The notes beneath the pieces are model-generated. The model was not told where the DNA came from, did not search any database, and saw nothing but the letters and a program-made list of their open reading frames with translations. DNA of 37,777 nucleotides from NCBI GenBank assembly GCA_905207485.1, contig CAJLLL010000014.1, positions 1 to 37,777 of the forward strand, given 5' to 3'. Positions 32,214 to 37,777 of this stretch are shown here, in pieces. The DNA is from an uncultured Phascolarctobacterium sp. Its GTDB lineage: Bacteria > Bacillota > Negativicutes > Acidaminococcales > Acidaminococcaceae. The first letter of the stretch is position 1. Each line of letters opens with the position of its first letter. Position numbers and translations under genes: made by a program.

Positions 32214-32893
32214 TGGTAAGAAGCAGATTTATGGCACAAATGGAGCAGCTCAATACCGAACTCATCGTTATGGGCACCTTGTGCGAAAACGCTTTGGAGA
32301 AAGTTGCAAATGCGCTTGATAACCCTACTGACGAAGTATCAAGGGATATTATAATTTTAAGCAAAAAAACAGAGGAAAAAGAAAGGGAACTGGAGAATAT
32401 CTGCATTAACCTTTTACTGAAACAGCAGCCGGTAGCATCCGACCTGCGCCAGATTTCTTCTGCACTGAAAATTGTAACCGATATGCGCCGCATTGGCGAA
32501 GTTGCCGGCAACATTGCCGAAATTTTAAGCCAGGATAATTTAAGAATGGATTATGACACTTCAATTCTTAAACAAATGGCTGCCGTAACAAAAAAAATGG
32601 TATCCAACACTTTGGATGCTTTTGTAAAAAGCGATATCCGTACGGCACAGCAGGTTGAACGCGATGATGACCAGGTTGACGAGCTGTTTGCCCAGGCTAA
32701 ACGCGAGCTTATCCATATTATCCGCAATACTCAGGACAGCGGCGAACAGGCAATTGACTACCTGATGATTGCCAAATACTTTGAAAAAGTAGGCGACCAT
32801 GCCGTAAACATTTCTCAATGGGTATTGTTTATGATAACGGGAACGCTTGAGGAGGAAAGCATACATGATATTCTGCGTGGAGGACGATCCTAA
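32213..32893 (+). CDS. phoU: Phosphate signalling protein PhoU
   Basis: This 226-aa helical protein has the two PhoU repeats with their acidic metal-binding patterns (SDLRQISSALKIVTDMRRIG near the end of repeat one and IDYLMIAKYFEKVGDHAVNI in repeat two). PhoU links the Pst importer to the PhoR kinase and restrains it when phosphate is plentiful. AGGGAGG stands eight bases before the ATG at 32213. Its last 29 bases overlap the response regulator gene in another frame. Confidence 0.93.
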   Translation: MVRSRFMAQMEQLNTELIVMGTLCENALEKVANALDNPTDEVSRDIIILSKKTEEKERELENICINLLLKQQPVASDLRQISSALKIVTDMRRIGEVAGNIAEILSQDNLRMDYDTSILKQMAAVTKKMVSNTLDAFVKSDIRTAQQVERDDDQVDELFAQAKRELIHIIRNTQDSGEQAIDYLMIAKYFEKVGDHAVNISQWVLFMITGTLEEESIHDILRGGRS

Positions 32894-33545
32894 TATCCGC
32901 GAACTTGAAGTTTATACCTTAAAGTCCACAGGCTTTCCGGCAATAGGGCTGGAAACCAGCGAGGACCTTTTTAAAGCGCTGGAAACTGTTATGCCGCAGC
33001 TTATTATTCTTGATATTATGCTGCCGGGAGATGACGGCATTGCGGTGCTCAAGCGCCTGCGCCGCGATAAACGTACGGCAGGCATACCGGTTATTATGGC
33101 TACTGCCAAAGGTTCGGAATTTGACAAGGTAATGGGGCTTGACAGCGGCGCCGATGATTATATTGCCAAACCTTTCGGCATGATGGAAATGGTATCGCGC
33201 GTTAAAGCAGTATTGCGCCGGTACATAAAAGAAGATAAAGCCAATGAGCTTACTGCCGGTGCCATTAAGATGGATATAGCGCGCCATATGGTTTTTGTAA
33301 ATAACGAAGAAATTGTGCTTACCTACAAAGAATTTGAGGTGCTGCATAAATTGATGGAACGCCCGGGACAGGTATTTACCCGCGAACAGCTTCTTACAGA
33401 TATTTGGGGCTATGATTTTGCCGGTGAAACACGTACTGTTGATGTGCATATCCGCACGCTTCGCCAAAAATTAGGCTCTGCCAGCACGGTAATTGAAACA
33501 GTGCGCGGCGTTGGTTACCGCATAGGTGCAGAACATGAAAAATAA
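32865..33545 (+). CDS. PhoB/PhoP-type response regulator
   Basis: This 226-aa regulator has an amino receiver domain (CVEDDPNIREL, phospho-acceptor Asp in LIILDIMLPGDDG, Thr/Ala in MATAKG, Lys in IAKPFG) and an OmpR-type winged helix (ALKMD-like AIKMDIARHMV to TVDVHIRTLRQKLG and TVRGVGYRIG). I used the ATG at 32865, preceded by GAGGAGG at 32849-32856. It lies between phoU and the sensor kinase in the Pst operon, so it is the phosphate regulator. In Bacillota it is usually called PhoP, in proteobacteria PhoB. Confidence 0.92.
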   Translation: MIFCVEDDPNIRELEVYTLKSTGFPAIGLETSEDLFKALETVMPQLIILDIMLPGDDGIAVLKRLRRDKRTAGIPVIMATAKGSEFDKVMGLDSGADDYIAKPFGMMEMVSRVKAVLRRYIKEDKANELTAGAIKMDIARHMVFVNNEEIVLTYKEFEVLHKLMERPGQVFTREQLLTDIWGYDFAGETRTVDVHIRTLRQKLGSASTVIETVRGVGYRIGAEHEK

Positions 33546-35202
33546 AATTTTCAGAACGCTGGTAGCACTTGCCGCGACGGCAGTGCTGCTGGCTTCTCTT
33601 TTAATAACATTTGTTGTGTCGCAGGATTTCTTTAACGAAACAAAAAAAGAACTGCGGCAGGAAGCCCGTTATATAAGTATGGGCCTGCAAAGCGGCGGCA
33701 ATAATTATTTAAATCTCATTGCGGCCGAAAATTCGGGCGATGTGCGCATTACCCTTATTGATACAGACGGCACTGTTTTGTTTGATAACCAGGCAGAAGC
33801 AAATACGCTGGAAAACCATGCCATGCGCCAAGAAGTTATGGAAGCGGTAGAAAAAGGCTCAGGAGAGGAAGAGCGCTTTTCAGACACTTTGGACAGAACA
33901 ACATATTACTATGCAGTGCGTCTTGACGACGGGAAGATTCTGCGCCTGGCACGTACTATTGACAGCATTTATAAATCGGTAACGCAAATGATGCCGTTTA
34001 TGCTTGGCATAGTAATTTTTGTTGCGCTTTTGGCAAGCATTGCAGCGCGCAGGCTTACCAAAAAACTTGTTAAGCCTCTGGACATGGTAAACCTTGATGA
34101 ACCGCTCGATAATGATACTTATGACGAACTGGCTCCATTTTTGACACGTATAGCCAAGCAGAAACGCCAGCTTAGCAAAAACCTTGATAAGCTGCGCCGC
34201 AAACAGGAAGAGCTCACTATTATAACCAATAATATGAGTGAAGGCTTGGTACTGTTAAACGGGCATCAAAACGTACTTTTCGTTAACGAAAGCGCTGCCA
34301 AAATTTTTGGTTTTAACAGCCAGTCTGTAATAGGCAGAAATATTTTAAGTGTTGACCGTGCGCAGGAAGTGCAGGAGCTTTTGCAAAAAATTTCAGCAGA
34401 CGGTTCCGCAGAAGGACTTTATGAAAAAGACTGCAGATATTATCAGCTTTCAGGCAGCAGTGTAAACGGCAGCGGCAGTGTTATTTTAATTTACGATGTT
34501 ACTGAAAAAATGGCTGCCGAAAAAATGCGCCGTGAGTTCAGTGCAAATGTATCGCACGAACTTAAAACGCCGCTCCAATCTATTCTCGGTTATGCCGAGA
34601 TTATGAAAAACGGGCTGGTTAAAGATGAAGACAAACAGCGCTTTTTAGAGCGCATCCATGCCGAAGCTGAAAATATGATAGAGCTAATCCAAAATATTAT
34701 GGAACTTTCGCGTCTGGACGAGAATAAATCGGCTGGTGAGTTTGAAAATGTTGATTTGCATGAATTGGCACAGTCCGTTGCTTTGCGTTTAAAACATAAG
34801 GCGCAGGGCAAAGGAGTAACTGTAGATGTAAAAGGTGCCGATGCTGTTGTATCCGGTGTACCTGCTATATTAAGCGAAGTTCTGTATAACCTTATTGATA
34901 ATTCTATAAAATACAATAAGGATAACGGCAGCGTAACCGTAAATGTAACGGATGGAACTGATGAAGCAACGGTTTGCGTCAGCGATACAGGTATTGGCAT
35001 TGGCACGGCAGACCGTGAACGTGTTTTTGAGCGTTTTTACCGTGCCGATAAAAGCCACAATAAAGAAACGGGCGGAACTGGGCTTGGGCTTTCCATTGTT
35101 AAACACGGGGTTTTATTCCATAAAGGGCGTGTAGAACTGGAAAGTGAGCTTGGCAAAGGAACAAAAATAACCTTTGTGCTGCCTAAAAATAATGCTCATT
35201 AA
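33535..35202 (+). CDS. phoR: PhoR-type sensor histidine kinase
   Basis: This 555-aa kinase has membrane helix 1 (about residues 7-29), an extracytoplasmic segment (about 30-150), helix 2 (about 153-172), a juxtamembrane linker, a PAS domain (about 225-325), HisKA with FSANVSHELKTPLQSILGYAE (phospho-acceptor His 341) and a HATPase domain (N-box EVLYNLIDNSIKYN, DTGIGIG, GGTGLGLSIVKHG). This is the PhoR layout. The ATG at 33535 overlaps the regulator stop by 11 bases; AGGTG at 33524-33528 precedes it. With the neighbouring regulator it should activate this operon under phosphate shortage. Confidence 0.9.
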   Translation: MKNKIFRTLVALAATAVLLASLLITFVVSQDFFNETKKELRQEARYISMGLQSGGNNYLNLIAAENSGDVRITLIDTDGTVLFDNQAEANTLENHAMRQEVMEAVEKGSGEEERFSDTLDRTTYYYAVRLDDGKILRLARTIDSIYKSVTQMMPFMLGIVIFVALLASIAARRLTKKLVKPLDMVNLDEPLDNDTYDELAPFLTRIAKQKRQLSKNLDKLRRKQEELTIITNNMSEGLVLLNGHQNVLFVNESAAKIFGFNSQSVIGRNILSVDRAQEVQELLQKISADGSAEGLYEKDCRYYQLSGSSVNGSGSVILIYDVTEKMAAEKMRREFSANVSHELKTPLQSILGYAEIMKNGLVKDEDKQRFLERIHAEAENMIELIQNIMELSRLDENKSAGEFENVDLHELAQSVALRLKHKAQGKGVTVDVKGADAVVSGVPAILSEVLYNLIDNSIKYNKDNGSVTVNVTDGTDEATVCVSDTGIGIGTADRERVFERFYRADKSHNKETGGTGLGLSIVKHGVLFHKGRVELESELGKGTKITFVLPKNNAH

Positions 35203-35214
35203 AATTCCTCAATA

Positions 35215-35247
35215 CAAAAACGGCGGTTTGCATAACTGCCGTTTTTG
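35215..35247. terminator. Terminator of the pst-pho operon
   Basis: CAAAAACGGC (35215-35224) pairs with GCCGTTTTTG (35238-35247), extended by GTT/AAC inside, with five T in the right arm. Confidence 0.8.
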
Positions 35248-35257
35248 TAATTTTTGC

Positions 35258-35286
35258 TTGCCAAAACAAAAAATATTGGTTATACT
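35258..35286 (+). promoter_or_regulatory. Promoter of the queuosine operon
   Basis: TTGCCA (35258-35263) and TATACT (35281-35286) are 17 bases apart. Transcription would start near 35293, 13 bases before the preQ1 aptamer. Confidence 0.75.
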
Positions 35287-35305
35287 GTTTAAGTAACTGA
35301 ATAAC

Positions 35306-35345
35306 AGACTGTTCGAGACCATCCAGTCTATAAACAAAACTACGG
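35306..35345 (+). promoter_or_regulatory. preQ1-I riboswitch aptamer
   Basis: AGACTG (35306-35311) pairs with CAGTCT (35324-35329) around the 12-base loop TTCGAGACCATC, followed by the A-rich tail ATAAACAAAACTA. This matches the Bacillus queC aptamer in layout: a short stem, a 12-base loop starting TTC, and an A-rich tail that docks into the stem as a pseudoknot. It sits ahead of queC, queT and queF, the textbook targets. Ligand binding would favour the terminator at 35381-35408. Confidence 0.88.
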
Positions 35346-35380
35346 GCGTTTGCCGCTTGACGGCAATTTTATTGTTATGC

Positions 35381-35408
35381 AATCCGTCTGTAGTCAGACG
35401 GATTTTTT
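35381..35408 (+). terminator. Riboswitch-controlled terminator before queC
   Basis: AATCCGTCTG (35381-35390) pairs perfectly with CAGACGGATT (35395-35404) around TAGT, followed by T-rich sequence. GACGG (35359-35363) could pair with CCGTC (35384-35388) as antiterminator. A smaller hairpin TTGCCG / CGGCAA (35350-35366) lies between aptamer and terminator. Confidence 0.82.
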
Positions 35409-35424
35409 ATTTTACGGAGGCTAT

Positions 35425-36105
35425 ATGAAAGCACTGGTACTTTTAAGCGGGGGCGTTGACAGCAGCACATGTCTTGCTCTGGCAAAAGAAAAATATGCTG
35501 ATGTTGCCGCACTTGCATTGTATTACGGGCAAAAACACAGTAAAGAACTGGCTGCTGCCGAAAAAATAGCGGTCTATTATAATACTGAACTTTTAAAGCT
35601 TGATTTAACGCCGGTATTTGCTTACAGCAATTGCTCGCTTCTACAACAATCTACAGAAGAAATACCGCAGCAGTCTTATGCAGAACAACTAAAAGACAGG
35701 CACGGTGAAGCTGTAACAACTTATGTACCGTTCCGCAACGGCGTATTTTTAAGTGTAGCGGCAAGCATTGCGCTGGCACAAAATTGCAGTGTTGTTTATT
35801 ACGGCGCGCATGCCGATGATGCTGCCGGCAGTGCATATCCTGACTGTAGCAGTGATTTTAACAATAAAATGAATGAAGGCATTTATATTGGCAGCGGGCG
35901 GAAAGTACAGCTTGTTGCTCCGTTTGTAAAAATGACGAAGAAAGAAATTGTCGGGCTTGGTCTGCAACTTGGTGTGCCGTATGAATTGACATGGAGCTGT
36001 TATTGCGGCAACGAAAAGCCGTGCGGAAAATGCGGCACATGTATTGACCGTAAAGCTGCCTTTGCGGCAAATGGTTCTACAGACCCGCTTGAATATGAGG
36101 AGTGA
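35425..36105 (+). CDS. queC: 7-cyano-7-deazaguanine (preQ0) synthase QueC
   Basis: This 226-aa enzyme converts 7-carboxy-7-deazaguanine to preQ0 with ATP and ammonia. It has the PP-loop LLSGGVDSSTCLALA at the start, YYGAHADDAAGSAYPDC, and a zinc-binding Cys set near the C-terminus (CYCGNEKPCGKCGTCIDRKAAF region). The open frame runs upstream through the terminator, but GGAGG at 35416-35420 and the family start MKALVLLSGG place the start at ATG 35425. QueD and QueE are not in the window. Confidence 0.95.
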   Translation: MKALVLLSGGVDSSTCLALAKEKYADVAALALYYGQKHSKELAAAEKIAVYYNTELLKLDLTPVFAYSNCSLLQQSTEEIPQQSYAEQLKDRHGEAVTTYVPFRNGVFLSVAASIALAQNCSVVYYGAHADDAAGSAYPDCSSDFNNKMNEGIYIGSGRKVQLVAPFVKMTKKEIVGLGLQLGVPYELTWSCYCGNEKPCGKCGTCIDRKAAFAANGSTDPLEYEE

Positions 36106-36109
36106 TAAA

Positions 36110-36610
36110 ATGAAAACCAATTACACACAAACGCAAAAATTAACAATAGCCGGTATCTGTATTGCCCTGTATATTGTAATAATGATGTGTACGCAAAGTT
36201 TTGCCTTCGGGCAGTACCAGGTGCGCATTTCAACGGCAATGTACGGGTTAAGTGCTATTTTTCCGTTTTTAATAGTTCCGTTTGGTTTGGCAAATGTTAT
36301 CAGTAATGCCATTATGGGCGGGCTTGGGCCTTTGGATATGATTGGCGGCGGCGTTGTAGGCATTTTAACAACTTCCGTTATAGTGCTTGCCAAACGTTTT
36401 GGGTGCGGCAACTGGTGCATTCTGCTTGCCATAACGCTTATACCTGGGCTTGGTGTGCCGGTGTGGCTTTCTATCATTTTGGATATACCTTATTGGGTAT
36501 TGGCATCTACTGTTGTAGTAGGACAGTTTATCTGCGGCGTTGCCGGCATGGCGCTTGTAACCGCTCTTGAAAAAACGTTCGCCGTAAGTTTAGCGGCAGA
36601 AAGGAAATAA
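36110..36610 (+). CDS. queT: QueT-family queuosine precursor transporter (ECF S component)
   Basis: This 166-aa protein has about five membrane helices and matches the QueT family: MCTQSFAFGQYQVRISTAMY and LIVPFGLANVISNAIMGGLG are its conserved parts. QueT members are the substrate-binding S component of energy-coupling-factor transporters for queuosine precursors and are typical preQ1 riboswitch targets. The frame extends upstream into queC, but GAGGAGTGA just before ATG 36110 marks the start. The shared ECF ATPases and T component are not in the window. Confidence 0.9.
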   Translation: MKTNYTQTQKLTIAGICIALYIVIMMCTQSFAFGQYQVRISTAMYGLSAIFPFLIVPFGLANVISNAIMGGLGPLDMIGGGVVGILTTSVIVLAKRFGCGNWCILLAITLIPGLGVPVWLSIILDIPYWVLASTVVVGQFICGVAGMALVTALEKTFAVSLAAERK

Positions 36611-36612
36611 AT

Positions 36613-37113
36613 ATGACATCTGGAAGAAGTAAAGAAGAATTAAAAGGAGTAGGGCTGTTAGGGCATAAAACAGATTACCCTACTGATTACGCACCGCAGG
36701 TTTTGGAGGCATTTGTAAATAAGCATCCCGGTAACGATTACTTTGTTAAATTTAACTGCCCGGAATTTACCAGCCTTTGCCCTATGACCGGACAGCCGGA
36801 TTTTGCGACAATTTATATTTCTTATGTGCCAGATATGAAACTGGTAGAAAGCAAATCGCTGAAACTTTATCTGTTCAGCTTTCGCAATCACGGCGATTTC
36901 CATGAAGACTGCGTAAACATTATAATGAAAGATTTAATTAAGCTGATGGAACCCAAATATATTGAAGTTTGGGGCAAGTTTACTCCGCGCGGAGGGCTTG
37001 CAATTGACCCGTATGCAAATTACGGCAAACCGGGCACTGAATGGGAGGCTGTTGCTAAACACCGCCTGCAATATCATGATATGAATCCGGAAATTGTAAA
37101 TTATAGAAAGTAA
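36613..37113 (+). CDS. queF: NADPH-dependent preQ0 reductase QueF
   Basis: This 166-aa enzyme reduces the nitrile of preQ0 to the amine of preQ1. The catalytic Cys is in FTSLCPMTGQPDFATIYI and the NADPH-binding motif in ESKSLKLYLFSFRNHG, followed by FHEDCVNIIMKDL. It belongs to the short, single-domain type. AAAGGAAA precedes the ATG. It ends the riboswitch-controlled operon. Confidence 0.95.
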   Translation: MTSGRSKEELKGVGLLGHKTDYPTDYAPQVLEAFVNKHPGNDYFVKFNCPEFTSLCPMTGQPDFATIYISYVPDMKLVESKSLKLYLFSFRNHGDFHEDCVNIIMKDLIKLMEPKYIEVWGKFTPRGGLAIDPYANYGKPGTEWEAVAKHRLQYHDMNPEIVNYRK

Positions 37114-37142
37114 AAATTAAAGATTTAAACTAAATTTTACAG

Positions 37143-37172
37143 GTTGAAGGCAAAATTGCCTTCAACTTTTTT
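37143..37172 (+). terminator. Terminator of the queuosine operon
   Basis: GTTGAAGGCAA (37143-37153) pairs with TTGCCTTCAAC (37156-37166), followed by six T. Confidence 0.88.
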
Positions 37173-37252
37173 GTTTTGCCCTTCTTTTTTTATGGGATAT
37201 GTGTTACAATATTTATAAATAAGGTACTCTTATTTGTTTTGTTTAGAGACTG

Positions 37253-37289
37253 TGGGACTAAAAAAGGACCACGAGGGACAAAACGTGTT
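37253..37289 (+). promoter_or_regulatory. CggR-like operator ahead of cggR
   Basis: TGGGAC (37253-37258) and AGGGAC (37274-37279) are direct repeats 21 bases apart, and TGTT (37286-37289) follows the second after six bases. The B. subtilis operator is CGGGAC-N6-TGTC repeated at 20 bases, so the second half fits well and the first only partly. It lies just before cggR, so autoregulation by a sugar-phosphate effector is likely. Confidence 0.5.
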
Positions 37290-37300
37290 TGGTGGAGCTT

Positions 37301-37777
37301 ATGGACAGCATTATTAATTTACAAAAGAAAATAGTTCCCGAACTGACCAACCTTTTGGTACAGCGCTATCAGATTTTGCGGCAGGTCAGTCACGAACATC
37401 CTATAGGCAGGCGTGCTTTGGCGGCAAGGCTTGGGCTTAGCGAGAGAGTTTTGCGCGCCCAGGTGGATTTTTTAAAGAGCCGCGGGCTGCTTGTTTTTTC
37501 TTCGTCCGGAATGACTGTTACGGAGGAAGGAATGGATATACTTCGTGAACTTGCTGATTATGTACGCAAATTACAGGGGCTTAATTCACTGGAACAGCTT
37601 TTATGTGAAAAGCTGAATATCGGCAAGGTTGTTATTATTCCCGGTGATTCTGACCAGGAAGAAGTTGTAAAAAGGGAAATAGGCCGTGCGGCAGCACGTA
37701 TTTTAAGCGGGCTTTTAAGTGACGGCAAAAAACATATTGTAGCTGTCAGCGGCGGCACAACCATGAAGTCGTGGTAT
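37301..37777 (+). CDS. cggR: Central glycolytic genes regulator CggR (SorC family), 5' part
   Basis: The first 159 codons are present and the gene runs off the right edge. The protein starts MDSIINLQKKIVPELTNLL, then has a winged-helix DNA-binding domain (about residues 20-85, with EHPIGRRALAARLGLSERVL and GMTVTEEG) and the beginning of the SorC sugar-phosphate domain (IIPGDSDQEEVVKREIGRAAA, AVSGGTTM). This matches B. subtilis CggR, which represses gapA and the lower glycolytic genes and is released by fructose-1,6-bisphosphate. GGTGGAG precedes the ATG. CggR usually leads the gapA operon, so gapA is expected beyond the edge; that is inference. Confidence 0.9.
   Translation, partial: MDSIINLQKKIVPELTNLLVQRYQILRQVSHEHPIGRRALAARLGLSERVLRAQVDFLKSRGLLVFSSSGMTVTEEGMDILRELADYVRKLQGLNSLEQLLCEKLNIGKVVIIPGDSDQEEVVKREIGRAAARILSGLLSDGKKHIVAVSGGTTMKSWY

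Noticed and set aside
35350..35424. QueC starting at 35350
   Set aside because: That frame crosses the riboswitch terminator and adds residues outside the family; the strong site and family start are at 35425.
1..37777. Mobile elements, prophage or CRISPR arrays
   Set aside because: No transposase, integrase, terminal repeats, phage genes or spaced direct repeats were seen.

Overview
This window reads as a piece of chromosome from an anaerobic Bacillota bacterium. A diderm Negativicutes-type genome is my best guess, but only a moderate one. The evidence is the mix of Firmicutes-type housekeeping modules (nadD-yqeK-LCP-rsfS-cvfB, CggR, QueT, a preQ1-I riboswitch) with a MacA/MacB-like efflux set and cobalamin-dependent methionine synthesis. 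No insertion sequence, prophage, CRISPR array, rRNA or canonical tRNA was seen. Most genes are packed tightly on the + strand in long operons with 4-base ATGA overlaps. The - strand carries the edge genes at 1-215, a small cluster at 20.6-22.3 kb and one TPR gene at 27.4-28.5 kb.

Layout. 1-215 (-): a truncated DUF1624-like membrane protein behind a 33-aa membrane peptide. 419-3400: periplasmic adaptor, ABC ATPase and MacB-type permease, closed by a terminator. 3610-7886: nadD, yqeK, an LCP cell-wall gene, rsfS, cvfB and a TauE/SafE permease. 7949-16572: a promoter, a leader peptide dense in Phe/Tyr codons, an intrinsic terminator, then nine genes that together encode all seven steps to chorismate plus the Phe and Tyr branches (aroF-tyrA-aroB-aroA-aroC-pheA-aroE-aroK-aroQ). 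16689-20544: metF, a stand-alone methionine synthase reactivation protein, and a metH lacking that domain. 20553-22253 (-): DUF2695 protein, cyclase-family hydrolase, DIP1984-family protein, then a structured RNA with tRNA-like loops, ending in a shared bidirectional terminator. 22564-27391: livK-livH-livM-livG-livF branched-chain amino acid transporter. 27396-28457 (-): TPR protein of unknown role. 28618-35247: Pho box, then pstS-pstC-pstA-pstB-phoU-response regulator-sensor kinase; PstS is circularly permuted. 35258-37172: preQ1 riboswitch and terminator controlling queC-queT-queF. 37253-end: a CggR-like operator and the start of cggR.

Three things deserve attention. First, the aroF leader (7949-8257) looks like classical ribosome-mediated attenuation tuned to aromatic amino acids, placed ahead of the whole pathway. 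Second, the - strand RNA at 20586-20776 has a long bulged closing stem, an anticodon-like hairpin and a perfect T-loop, resembling bacterial Y RNA (YrlA) tRNA mimics, but sits directly behind a DIP1984 gene with no Ro60 gene in view. Third, PstS has its two canonical halves in swapped order. All functional calls come from reading motifs in the translated sequence; no database search was run.
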